DNA of 64,000 nucleotides from Coriaria nepalensis (taxonomy: Eukaryota > Streptophyta > Magnoliopsida > Cucurbitales > Coriariaceae): assembly GCA_027186245.1 (NCBI GenBank), contig CP114484.1, positions 2,244,501 through 2,308,500 on the forward strand, read 5' to 3'. Position numbers and translations under genes: made by a program. The notes beneath the pieces were generated by a model. It ran no database searches, was not told the DNA's origin, and saw nothing but the letters and a program-made list of their open reading frames with translations. Shown in pieces: positions 11,994 through 22,228 of the stretch (the first letter of the stretch is position 1; each line of letters starts with the position of its first letter).

Positions 11994-13436
11994 ATGGTGA
12001 AGATCTGTTGCATTGGTGCCGGATATGTTGGGGGGCCCACAATGGCTGTGATTGCCCTCAAGTGCCCATCCGTCAAGGTTGCTGTAGTGGACATATCAGT
12101 TTCTCGGATCAATGCATGGAACAGTGACCAACTACCCATCTACGAGCCTGGCCTTGATGATGTCGTCAAACAGTGCCGTGGAAAGAACCTCTTCTTCAGC
12201 ACAGATGTTGAGAAACATGTCTGTGAGGCCGATATCGTCTTTGTCTCGGTCAACACCCCAACCAAAACCCGGGGTCTTGGAGCCGGCAAAGCTGCCGATC
12301 TGACCTACTGGGAGAGTGCAGCCCGCATGATCGCTGACGTGTCGAAATCTGATAAGATCGTGGTTGAGAAATCAACGGTCCCGGTTAAAACCGCAGAAGC
12401 TATTGAAAAAATTCTCACTCACAACAGTAAAGGAATCAAGTTCCAGATCTTGTCAAACCCGGAATTCCTTGCAGAAGGGACGGCAATTGAAGATCTATTC
12501 AAGCCCGATCGGGTTTTGATCGGAGGGCGGGAAACACCCGAGGGTCAGAAAGCTATCCAGGCCTTGAAATCCGTTTACGCCCACTGGGTCCCAGAAGAGC
12601 GAATTCTCACCACCAATCTCTGGTCAGCTGAACTGTCAAAGCTTGCTGCTAACGCCTTCTTGGCGCAAAGGATCTCGTCTGTAAATGCCATGTCGGCACT
12701 ATGCGAAGCCACGGGGGCGAATATCAGTCAAGTATCATATGCTGTTGGAACAGATTCCCGGATCGGACCTAAGTTCTTAAATGCTAGTGTCGGGTTTGGT
12801 GGGTCGTGCTTCCAAAAGGATATACTTAATCTTGTCTATATCTGTGAATGTAATGGCCTTCCCGAAGTGGCTGAGTACTGGAAACAGGTGATCAAGATCA
12901 ACGACTATCAGAAAAACCGTTTCGTAAACCGTGTTGTTGCCTCTATGTTCAACACAGTCTCTAACAAGAAGATTGCTGTGCTCGGGTTTGCCTTCAAGAA
13001 AGATACTGGTGATACTAGAGAAACTCCGGCCATTGATGTTTGCAAGGGGCTTCTAGGGGATAAGGCCCGGCTAAGCATTTACGACCCACAAGTATCAGAG
13101 GATCAGATCCAGAGGGACTTGATTTTGAACAAGTTTGAATGGGACCATCCGACCCATCTTCAACCCTTGAGCCCAAGTACTGTGAAGCAAGTGAGTGTGG
13201 TTTGGGATGCTTATGAGGCCACTAAAGATGCACATGGGGTTTGTATATTGACCGAGTGGGATGAGTTTAAGACATTGGATTATCAGAAGATTTATGACAA
13301 TATGCAGAAACCGGCATTTATCTTTGATGGGAGGAATGTTATTGATGCGGAGAAGTTGAGGGAGATTGGGTTCATTGTTTTCTCAATTGGAAAGCCGCTT
13401 GACCTGTGGTTGAAAGACATGCCGGCTATTGCTTAG
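11994..13436 (+). CDS. UGD: UDP-glucose 6-dehydrogenase
   Basis: Cytosolic enzyme that oxidises UDP-glucose twice with NAD+ to UDP-glucuronate, the entry point for pectin and hemicellulose sugar nucleotides. One uninterrupted 480-codon frame, the standard plant length. The NAD-binding GAGYVG is at residues 8-13, the central domain includes [14 protein letters not shown], and the catalytic Cys is residue 272 in [10 protein letters not shown]. The UDP-binding C-terminal domain follows ([16 protein letters not shown]). No coding intron. Its partner in wall biosynthesis, a GAUT, lies about 13 kb downstream. Confidence 0.98.
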   Translation: MVKICCIGAGYVGGPTMAVIALKCPSVKVAVVDISVSRINAWNSDQLPIYEPGLDDVVKQCRGKNLFFSTDVEKHVCEADIVFVSVNTPTKTRGLGAGKAADLTYWESAARMIADVSKSDKIVVEKSTVPVKTAEAIEKILTHNSKGIKFQILSNPEFLAEGTAIEDLFKPDRVLIGGRETPEGQKAIQALKSVYAHWVPEERILTTNLWSAELSKLAANAFLAQRISSVNAMSALCEATGANISQVSYAVGTDSRIGPKFLNASVGFGGSCFQKDILNLVYICECNGLPEVAEYWKQVIKINDYQKNRFVNRVVASMFNTVSNKKIAVLGFAFKKDTGDTRETPAIDVCKGLLGDKARLSIYDPQVSEDQIQRDLILNKFEWDHPTHLQPLSPSTVKQVSVVWDAYEATKDAHGVCILTEWDEFKTLDYQKIYDNMQKPAFIFDGRNVIDAEKLREIGFIVFSIGKPLDLWLKDMPAIA

Positions 13437-14790
13437 ATTGGTTGAACCAAAATTCATCGGCTTGATAAGTTGGTTATTACTACATTTCTCAAATTTCTTT
13501 TTGTTGTTTGGTTGTTTGTTTGTTTTAGGAGTCAAGGGGTTATACTGTATGTGAGAGAATCTATTTTCTGCCTCACATCGTATTCCAAATTATATCATTG
13601 TCTTTGTCTTTTATACCTCTTTGTTAGAGAATTTCATTTGAGATTTAATTATGCAGGTTCCTTCATTAAAACATCCATTTCTGATTCCTGTTTGATATAT
13701 AACATTGAGTATATGCATGTTGTTTTTCGGGAATGAAGTTAGATGATGACGATGATATAATGCGGAGCAAGTGTTTAGAGGAAAGTAAATATAATTGTGC
13801 TATACCTAAAATTTAGTTATCCTAAAGGCAAATTTTTTAGTTTATTTTACTGTTTAATTCAAAAATGAATAAAATATAATTCTCCTAATGTACCTAAAAT
13901 TCATTTTAGTCTTAGTTAAATTGATTATGATACGCTCAATCCTAATCTCGACGTCTATTCTCTCAAAACGCGTCTAAAAGATTAGAAACCCTAATCTCGA
14001 AAATGTTTCCAAGAATCGAAATCCAACATGAAATCAGGATTGGAAAAACAGCATGGATGGGGAAGAATATTGATTATCGAGGTCAGTCCCGATCGCGGCT
14101 TCCGGTTTGTTGGGAAGCGTTCATCTCGACGGGAAACGGAGAAATTAGATTGGCGATTAGGTAGCAGCAAACAAAGAATTAGAAGGACATTTGTATTCTG
14201 GTTCTCCATAGCTTCAATAAAGTTCTTAATGATTTTGCAAAGGCTATTAATAATTCAGTTTGATTTTGTAAACATTAAAAGACTGTCGTATTTTCACTTG
14301 ATTATCAATTTTTTCAATTATTAATTTCATATATAAGTATCAATCATCGTATTAAAATTATATTTCATATATATTAAAATGTGATTAATCTTGTAGATTA
14401 TATATTAAATCATTAATCGTTTGGTTAATATATATGAATGTAATTAATCGATTTTAATCTTTGGTTTTATTGTTATTTTCTATAAAATCATTTATTTCAT
14501 TTTACTCCCCAACATTTCAAAATACATTCAATCATGTCCTTATAAACTATATATCCTATTTGCTAAAGTTGTATCTTATGGTGCTCACTCCTAAAATCTA
14601 ATGAAGTAAACATTCAAGTTTCAAAGCAATAAAGAAGCACGCTCTCCTTTAGATTTCTACTAATACTCTGTTGGAATATAATAAAATTCTGAATTCTCAA
14701 ATTGAAATTAAAACTTTCATATCGAACTTATAAAATTCATGCAAGCTTTTCTCCGTTCCCCAGTCATATCGTCAACCTCAGAGTGAAAGA
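13437..14790. other. Intergenic region, UGD to zinc-finger pseudogene
   Basis: UGD 3' UTR to about 13740, then AT-rich DNA. The short open frame at 14028-14324 resembles nothing I know and has no coding-like composition. TGTTGGAAT near 14669 resembles the start of a Copia LTR but is unsupported by other LTR features nearby. Confidence 0.5.

Positions 14791-14795
<5 letters not shown>

Positions 14796-14827
<32 letters not shown>
14796..14827 (+). repeat. (GA)n microsatellite before the zinc-finger gene
   Basis: About 15 consecutive GA dinucleotides lie some 200 bp before the zinc-finger ATG, probably in its promoter or leader. Such tracts are common in plant promoters and can bind GAGA-binding BBR/BPC factors. 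Confidence 0.85.
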
Positions 14828-14832
<5 letters not shown>

Positions 14833-15022
14833 TCCTTCAACAGATTAGAATAGAAAAGTCCAAAAAGATAAGTTTATTTCTTGATCATAAATCAAATCTT
14901 CTGTTTCTTCGACATTCTCTGTTTCCTTCTGTTCCGATCACAATGCAATTCAACTTTCTTGGAAAATCGAAAAGTTTTCCCTCCCTTTTTCCTGATCTGG
15001 GTTTTTCTCCTTTTTCCTTGAA

Positions 15023-16069
15023 ATGGAAATGGAGCAGCAACAACATAAGCATACCTGCAAGCTCTGCCACAAGAGCTTTTCGAGTGGAAAAGTCTTAGGA
15101 GGCCACATGAGATCACACCCTTCCAAAAATTCATCCGAACGAGAAAGAAATCACAAGAAAATTAACTCGTTAAAAGATTCTGAACAACATATCGATCAGA
15201 CTAGTAGCAGCAGCAGCAGCTATGGCCTCAGAGAAAATCCCAAGAAAATTCAGAAAATTTCACCCCAAACGCTATAATTTCAGGTCAAGAAAGTAATCTT
15301 TGCAAGGTTTGTGGAAAAGGGTTTTCATCAGCTAGAGCTCTGTTTGGCCATATGAGGAGTCACTCTGCCAAACATAAGCAAGAAGTAATCCAATATAAAG
15401 AATCCGATAATGGAATAGCTCTCGGACCTGTGAAGAGAAAGCGATCAAGCCGATCGAGGCACGATAAAGAAATCTCAGATCCTTTTCTTGTTCTGCTTCT
15501 GGGTTGAATGAATTTCCTTCTTTTGCGGCTGAAATCAACCCGGAAATTTACAAGTTGGCTCTCTGTTTGTTAATGCTCTCAAGAGGTGTTAGAAACTGTG
15601 AATTTGCAACTGATTCTAAAATGCCACATCTAGATGATTATATTGAATTGGGCCAAGAGTTCATGGAGGAAACTGGGATCAGAGTGGAATCGGGTTTAAG
15701 GCCCGAAAAGTTTAGACCGAGGAGAAAACCTAGATTCCAATCTGATGATGATGTTAATGATGTTAATGATGTTAATGCATCAAAGGGGAATTTTCGTACT
15801 AATTCTGAGTACAAATGCAAGATTTGTGGTAAGATTTTCGGCTCTTATCAAGCACTTGGAGGCCACTCTGCTATGCACAAGAGATCTCAGAATTTTAGTG
15901 GGGCGGAAGATAAGTGAAGTTGATGTGATTAGTTAATGAACATAATTGTTCAATTTGCTCTAAGGTTTTTGGTTCTGGTCAAGCTTTAGGGGGTCATAAG
16001 AAGGCTCGTGTTGTTAAGAAGAGTGAAAGTATAGAAGAACTTTCCGGAAGCTACGACAGGGGGCGGATC
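15023..16069 (+). pseudogene. C2H2 zinc-finger (ZAT-like) transcription factor gene, frameshifted
   Basis: Four plant C2H2 fingers lie in order but in different frames: finger 1 at 15056-15118 (CKLCHKSFSSGKVLGGHMRSH with variants), finger 2 at 15301-15363, finger 3 at 15816-15878 (QALGGH present) and finger 4 at 15947-16009 (QALGGH present, last His replaced by Arg). Breaks: a frame change between fingers 1 and 2 near 15255-15280; a missing base in a T run near 15482-15486; a stop/frame change at 15915-15917 after finger 3; and an extra A near 15933. No intron with proper signals repairs these. An intact relative would be a 4-finger nuclear repressor-type factor. It sits at the position of a C2H2 gene in the recalled Arabidopsis order. 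Sequencing error cannot be excluded, but four lesions argue for decay. Confidence 0.8.
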
Positions 16070-16668
16070 TGACCCGCTTGGTTTTGGGCAAAGAAAACGG
16101 GTAATGGTGAATTAGGATTAAGTCATCATGGTGGGTTGGAAATTGTTAGAGGGGACTAGTAGATAGAAATGGTATACTTCGTTTGCTTGTTATTCAAAAG
16201 ATTTTTGCAATTTCTTTTGTATATTCTTTTTTTCTTTGTGGGTGGATTTAGAATTTTACATATCCAATAGCTTTGAAAGTTGAGGCTCAGTGAGACAACT
16301 CTTTCTTCCAAGTTTATTCAAGGGAAGATGAGAATGGGATAGTGTTGTACTGTTACTTCATTTTTTGTTCAAATACATAAATACACAACAATCAAGATTT
16401 CATACTGCAAATCTTAAGATTCATCAAATATATTTGTTCAGAATGAGATAGTGTTGTTACTTTATTTTTTGGCCAATATCTTAATATCTTATGAAATTGA
16501 CCAATGTTACATTGAGGTGAAGGCTTACAACAATGTTTGTATGTGCATGCTTTTATCAGTCATCGGAATAGTAGCTCTGGCTGCTGTTCACATGTCAGGA
16601 TATTAAAAGGCAATTCATATGTGAATAGATATTAAAAGTAGTTCGGGTGTGAAGAAATATTTAGTTAA

Positions 16669-17681
16669 AAGGGTTGGAAAAATTAGTATATCAACATGTT
16701 ATGTTTATGCTCGACTTTGAGTGGAACTCATTTCGTGAAAACGAAAAGTCAAAGTTGATTCAGATTCTCCTCTGTGAGATATGGTATGCTCAAAATGATT
16801 AATGGATGAATGAGAAATTGAATCTCAAAGTACAACCATTGGAATGGTTTAAAGGAAAAAAAAAATTGAGGAAAATTTTATCCCACATTGGAAAAGAGAA
16901 CAAGTGGGAGAATGTTTATATAGAATTGCATATTTGTTAATGGCTAATAAAATATAAGCTATAATGTTCTCTCTTGCGCGCTCCTACAGGGGGAATGCAA
17001 ATCTGGACCGGATCCGGCTTGGCTCGTGTGCGCCTGCACCTGAGCACGCCGAATATTGGCCCGAAAACGACCTAGTTTGCCTTGACCCTCTTGTTGTTTT
17101 TCTCCCATATTTTTTTTTTCTTCTGTAGAAACATTTGAAGATGAAAGAATGAAATTTAATTTTCAGTTTCATCATATTTAAATCTGAATAAAACCTAAAT
17201 TAATTTTCATTAATCTCTTCTCTCCATGAGCCTATAAATTGACATATTCCTCTCATTTGAAAAACACAATCAGAAACAAAATCTCTCACCTCTCTGTTTT
17301 TCTTCCTCCCTCTAGAGTTCTAAGTTTCCAATATGGTAGAGTTCGAGCCACTATTTAAGGAAACTGTTGCATAACAGGTTTCAGTTTGATTCTCTATTGA
17401 TGTTATATTCTTCCTATTTTATTTTGTTTCCATATTCTATTCTATTTATTTTATTATTCTGTTTATTTTTTTTCCAGATTCTATTTTATTCTATTTTACT
17501 ATATTATATTTTTACATATTATATTTTTTTCTACTTTTTGCAGATTCTATTATATTTCATTTTAATATTTCATTCTGTTTCTTATAAATTTTATTTGACA
17601 TGCTATTCTAATTTATAGTATCACTTCTTCATTATTTATTGTTCACCTTCTGTTTATTATATATATATGAACATTCCAACA
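16669..17681 (+). mobile_element. Probable solo LTR of a Ty1/Copia element
   Basis: About 1 kb with LTR character. It begins near GGTTGGAA (degenerate TGTTGGAA) at 16668-16675. It contains TCCCACATTGG at about 16881, a motif frequent in plant Copia LTRs, and a GC-rich block at 16975-17080. A promoter-like CCTATAAATTGAC follows near 17231, with a leader starting AAAAACACAATCAGAAAC. It closes with ATTCCAACA at about 17673-17681. No gag/pol lies beside it. No clear target-site duplication is seen, so boundaries are approximate. Confidence 0.6.
17367..17618 (+). repeat. T-rich degenerate repeat (TTTTATT/TATTCTATTT) in LTR
   Basis: About 250 bp built from degenerate TATTCTATTTTATT-like units, almost without G. 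It produces a spurious open frame of F, L, I and Y. It fits the U5 part of the proposed LTR. Confidence 0.7.
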
Positions 17682-17927
17682 AAAAAAATACTTTAGAGAT
17701 ATAAATGAATCACATATGAATAATTGATTGAAAAAGTGATAAAAAATACCCAAAGTAAAATCTCAAAAATCGTATCATTATCATCTAAAACTCTTACATG
17801 CAAAGACCTGTTTAAGGCACACCATTCAAAATCTCCAAAGTTGTATCAAACTTTTTCTTTGAACATCGATTTCTTATCGAGGCAGAACATTATTTCTTAA
17901 AACCCGAGTGCCTTCTCAATCTCAAGA

Positions 17928-18243
17928 GGTGTTGTTGAGGATGTGATTAGTGATGAACATATATCCACTCTGCTAAGCACAAGATGTCTCAGAATTTGAT
18001 GCGGGCGGAAGATAAGTGAAGTTGATGTGATTAGTTATGAGCATGATTGTTCAATTTGCTTTAAGAAGAGTAGGAGTATAGAAGAACTTTCGGGAAGCTA
18101 CGACGGAGGGCCGGATCTTACACCTTCGGTTTGGGGCAAAGAAATGGTAATGGTGATTTAGGATTAAGTCATCATGATGGGTTGGAAATTGTTAGAGCCT
18201 TAAGCGGGACTAGTAGACCGAAATGGTACTTCATCTGCTTGTT
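17928..18243 (+). pseudogene. Second, truncated copy of the zinc-finger gene 3' end
   Basis: About 300 bp closely match the first zinc-finger pseudogene. Shared text includes CCACTCTGC, the GCGGAAGATAAGTGAAGTTG junction, TCAATTTGCT, AGTATAGAAGAACTTTC and TTAGGATTAAGTCATCATG. Finger 4 is mostly deleted here (sequence jumps from TTTGCTTTAAG to AAGAGTAGGAG). The AAGTGAAG lesion after finger 3 is shared by both copies, so it arose before the duplication. The extra A near 15933 is absent here. The upstream part has other deletions (CTCAAGAGGTGTT near 17925 matches 15578). Confidence 0.75.
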
Positions 18244-18441
18244 ATTCCAACTACAGTTTAAATTACAGGATATCGAAATTTGGACAAGATTTTGTGGGGC
18301 CTCGGAAAATTCCGTGAACCAGGACAGTTTGACACTAGATATAAGCTATAGCGAGACGCCATAAAGATTCGAAGCAGTGGGTCAATGATTGTGATTCGAT
18401 TATAGGCCAAACCGACCGTCTCAAACTCCACTGGAAATTTG

Positions 18442-20478
18442 ATGAGTGTCCCATCTCAAGCTCTGCCCAAAACGACGCACCTTCTTCTCACTTTCTCTCA
18501 CTTCGAATCACTATTGCGCAACTATGGAGCCACTCGCTCCCTCGCAAAAATCAAGGTCCTCCATGCTCACACGATCGCCTCTGGCATTCTTCTACATCCT
18601 TCCAACTCTACGCAACTGAATTCAAAGCTCGCAATATCCTATGCGTTATCCCGGTACGTTCCGTTTGCACGTAAACTGTTCGACGTGTTGCCTGAACGAA
18701 GTTTATTCTTGTGGAATGCTATCATAAGGATGTATGTACAGAGTGGTCAACCCAATACTGCGCTTGACATGTTCGCTTCGATGGTCATTTCGGGAGAGTG
18801 TTTGCCTGATAAGTTTACATACCCAGTTGTTGTTAAGGCTTGTAGTGACTTGTTAAGGCTTCAAATGGGTCTTGTGATTCATGGTAAAACGTTGGTTAGT
18901 GGGTTTCATTTGAACACGTTTGTGCAGAATTCCTTGCTGGCAATGTATATGAATTGTGGGCGAATGGAAGAAGCAAGATGGGTTTTTCATGTGACGAGTG
19001 AAAAGAGTGTGGTTTCTTGGAACTCAATGATAAGTGGGTACTTTCAAAATGGGCGTGTTAATGAAGCATTAATGGTTTTTAATCAAATGATGGATTCAGG
19101 TATTGAACCCAATTGTGCCACAGTAGTTTCGGTCTTGCCTGTTTGTGGGGTTTTAAAGAATTTGGAGTTGGGAAGAAAGATTCATAGATTGATAGAAGAG
19201 AAATGTTTAGGTGAGAAAATTGAGGTATGGAATGCTTTACTGGATATGTATGCAAAATGCGGTAGTATGAAAGAAGCAGAGCTAGTTTTCAATAAGACTT
19301 CTTCAAAAGACGTGGTGACATGGAGTTCTATGATCAATGGATACATTGTCAATAGAGACTTAAGAACTGCTTTAGCTCTTTGTCAAGAAATGCAATTCAA
19401 TGAAGTAAGACCAAATCCAGTAACTTTAGCATCACTTCTTTCGGCTTGTTCTGGACTGAAATCTCTAAAGCACGGACGTTCTTTTCATGGTTGGGTTATG
19501 AGGAGAAAACTCGAATCAGATGTACTAATTGAAACTGCCTTAATTGACATGTATGCTAAATGCAGTAAGGTCAGTTTAAGCTTAAGGGTTTTTTCAAGGA
19601 CATCCAAGAGAAAAACGGTCCCGTGGAATGCAGTTATGTCGGGTTATATCCATAATGGGCTTGCAAGAGAAGCAATTGATTGTTTCCGAGAAATGGTTAG
19701 AGAGTCTGTAGAATTAAACGATGCATCTTTTACTAGTCTTATCCCTGCTTATGTCATTTTAGCGGATCTAAAGCAAGCGATGAATTTTCATTCTTACTTG
19801 ATAAGATCTGGATTTATTTCAACAATAGAAGTCGCTACTGGTTTGGTCGACATATACTGCAAATGTGGGAGTTTAAAATCGGGGCACGGGATTTTCAATG
19901 AAATCCCTGTCGAGGAGAAAGATATTGTTTTATGGAGTGTTATTGTTTCTGGTTATGGAATGCACGGGGATGGTCAAACTGCAGTTTCACTTTTCAGTCA
20001 GATGGTTCAATCTGGCATAGAACCCAATGAAATCACGTTTACTTCTGTTCTACATGCTTGTAGCCATGCGGGTTTAGTAGACAACGGGTTGAGATTGTTT
20101 AGATATATGCTTGAGAATTATCCTAGGAGTCCTCAGAAGGATCACTATACTTGCATGGTTGATCTTTTGGGTCGAGCAGGTAGGCTAGAAGAGGCATATG
20201 ATCTGGTCAAAACTATGCCGTTTGATGAATGTAATGGTTCGGTTTGGGGGGCTTTGTTGGGTGCTTGTGTGATTCATGAGAATGTAGAGCTAGGTGAGGC
20301 GGCTGCCATGTCGCTTTTCGAGTTTGAGCCGGAAAATACGGGAAATTACGTTTTGCTTGCAAAGATTTATTCTTCAGTTGGTAGATGGGATGATGCAGAG
20401 AAAGTGAGGCATAGGATGAACACAATTGGATTGAAGAAAATACCGGCTCATAGTTCAATTGAGATGGGAAAGGTATAA
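18442..20478 (+). CDS. PLS-class pentatricopeptide repeat protein (At5g39350-like)
   Basis: Organelle-targeted RNA-binding protein of the PLS PPR class. The intronless frame of 678 codons starts at the ATG at 18442; the preceding TTG codon is not a plant start. About 15 P, L and S motifs run from residue 45 (LHAHTIASGILL, LWNAIIRMYVQSGQPNTAL, VSWNSMISGYFQNGRVNEAL, NALLDMYAKCGSMKEAELVF, repeating about every 100 residues). The end is an E domain (VWGALLGACVIHENVELGE, YVLLAKIYSSVGRWDDAEKVRHRM). There is no DYW deaminase domain; the protein stops at HSSIEMGKV. E-class members usually specify C-to-U editing sites with a partner deaminase. The N-terminus is plausible for plastid or mitochondrial import. 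The RNA target cannot be read from sequence. Confidence 0.93.
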   Translation: MSVPSQALPKTTHLLLTFSHFESLLRNYGATRSLAKIKVLHAHTIASGILLHPSNSTQLNSKLAISYALSRYVPFARKLFDVLPERSLFLWNAIIRMYVQSGQPNTALDMFASMVISGECLPDKFTYPVVVKACSDLLRLQMGLVIHGKTLVSGFHLNTFVQNSLLAMYMNCGRMEEARWVFHVTSEKSVVSWNSMISGYFQNGRVNEALMVFNQMMDSGIEPNCATVVSVLPVCGVLKNLELGRKIHRLIEEKCLGEKIEVWNALLDMYAKCGSMKEAELVFNKTSSKDVVTWSSMINGYIVNRDLRTALALCQEMQFNEVRPNPVTLASLLSACSGLKSLKHGRSFHGWVMRRKLESDVLIETALIDMYAKCSKVSLSLRVFSRTSKRKTVPWNAVMSGYIHNGLAREAIDCFREMVRESVELNDASFTSLIPAYVILADLKQAMNFHSYLIRSGFISTIEVATGLVDIYCKCGSLKSGHGIFNEIPVEEKDIVLWSVIVSGYGMHGDGQTAVSLFSQMVQSGIEPNEITFTSVLHACSHAGLVDNGLRLFRYMLENYPRSPQKDHYTCMVDLLGRAGRLEEAYDLVKTMPFDECNGSVWGALLGACVIHENVELGEAAAMSLFEFEPENTGNYVLLAKIYSSVGRWDDAEKVRHRMNTIGLKKIPAHSSIEMGKV

Positions 20479-21019
20479 AATTGCGATAATTTCATTGCCT
20501 TTGAAGTCTTATAAGCCGGATTTTGTTCGAGATTTAAACACACGTTTCTATAGCTGCCTTGGGACGGTAAAAGCTCCGAATAGAAACTTCCTTTTAAGAC
20601 AAGTTGAAGAGATTGAACGTAAACCAAGATTATCAAAGATTAATTGTATTGATCATTACCATATTGTAGTAACATGGTATGGTCAATGGTGTTATCCATA
20701 GTAAAAACAAATTTGTTTTTATTAAGATAAATAGAGATTGGTAATTTGGTTACGAGTGAAACAACAAATACAAAAAAAAAAAAAAAAAGGGTTTATACAC
20801 GTATTTGCGCACCCTCCATTCTTGTACGGCACTCTCACCATATTCCTATATTGCCATTTCTAATTACAAAATTGGTTTTTTTTTTTCCTTTTTAAATGGG
20901 AGTTTAGTCGGATAGCTTTATGTCAAATAATTTTTTGAATGATAAATTAAATTTGAAAAATTTTCTCAAATGACTATATTTATAAATTTGGATGAATAAA
21001 ATTACTAATTAATTCTTAT

Positions 21020-21160
21020 CTTCAAACTCGGATCATGATCTTGGCCCGTGATCTTAGATTAGGATCTTGGGTCCAGGATCTCTGACCGAAATTTGGATTC
21101 GGGATCTCGAACTGTGATCTGGGTTCGTGATCTCGGATTGGGATCTTGGTCCAATGGAAG
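21020..21160 (+). repeat. Degenerate GATCTYGG-type repeat block
   Basis: Short units around (G)GATCTTGG, TGATCTCGG and CGGGATCTCG recur about every 15-20 bp across 140 bp (GATCATGATCTTGG, GTGATCTTAG, AGGATCTTGG, AGGATCTCTG, and so on). Not a standard microsatellite; consistent with a diverged minisatellite. Confidence 0.65.
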
Positions 21161-21417
21161 GAGAGAGAAGGAGCAACCGAAATCCGATAGAGCAATAAAG
21201 ATCCAAGCTTCGATAGAAGAAGGAGAAAGAAACCATCCACAGAGGAGAGAGAGAGGATTAGCATAGGAGAGAGACGAAAATGAGAGAAATCCCGAAAGAG
21301 AGGAAGAGGGAAAGGAAAATGAGAAGAAGAGGGAGAAAGGTATTTTGGGATTTAAAGCTTTTCATTTGAAAAAGAGGATTAATAGGCATAATTTTTGATT
21401 TTTTGTTTGTCCTTCAA

Positions 21418-21488
21418 ACTCCCTTATGAAATAGAATCATCTAGTCAAATAAACTCCCTTATGAAATAGAGTCATCTAATCAAATAAT
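21418..21488 (+). repeat. 35-bp tandem duplication
   Basis: A unit starting AACTCCCTTATGAAATAGA and ending TCAAATA occurs twice back to back, with two substitutions between copies. Confidence 0.85.
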
Positions 21489-22228
21489 CTCTTTATTTAT
21501 TTGTTCTTTAGAAAAAATTAGACTCTCACAAAATCGAGTTATTATCTATTTAGATTTTTTTTTTGGCCAAGGAAATAGATTTTACATTAATCAAAATATT
21601 TTAAAGTATAAAATAATTTCTGGTGAAAAAATCAGTTCTCGACTTACGATACAAGATCTAACAAAGCAACAAACATCCAAACGAAAATACAAAGTTAAGT
21701 AAAAATAAGAAGAGATCTACCAGCACGCCCAACCCAAAAAAATCAACAGCCCACTAAGAAGAAGAGATCCACCAGCACACCCAACCCAAGGAGAACATTT
21801 AGCCCAAAAAACTAAAGCCTACACCACCAGAAACCCAAGCCCGTAACAACCATCAGACAACCAAATCTAATCAGAGAAACTCCACCCCCAAATCACCCAA
21901 CACCTTCAGCATCAAACCCTAAAACACCATTCACACCAAAAGGAGCTAAATCATCACAATGATTCTTAAAAGAGACACCACAAGTATCCATTTTCAGAAT
22001 CGCAGCTAAAAAAGACAAGGGTTCAGAGACCCAACCAAGAATTAGGCGCATCTTCTATATAATTCTAGAGGCTACCCATTCAGATTTGCTGATCTACATA
22101 TTAGTACATAATGAGAACTCTAAAAAAATTACGTCTTTTTGTGAATTCTCCCGTCACATCCCTAACCATCCAATTACAATCCCAATTATCTTTCACTGCA
22201 ACTCCCTCAAACATAGAGATTGTGAGGA

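Noticed and set aside
17367..17618. 83-codon Phe/Leu/Tyr frame
   Set aside because: Produced by a T-rich degenerate repeat within the proposed LTR.
14669..17681. A single long Copia element from TGTTGGAAT at 14669 to ATTCCAACA at 17681, carrying the zinc-finger gene
   Set aside because: The two ends share no LTR sequence that I can see and the interior lacks gag/pol; a solo LTR beside the gene is simpler.
21022..21264. Minus-strand 80-codon frame
   Set aside because: Created by the GATC-type repeat; no protein similarity recognised.
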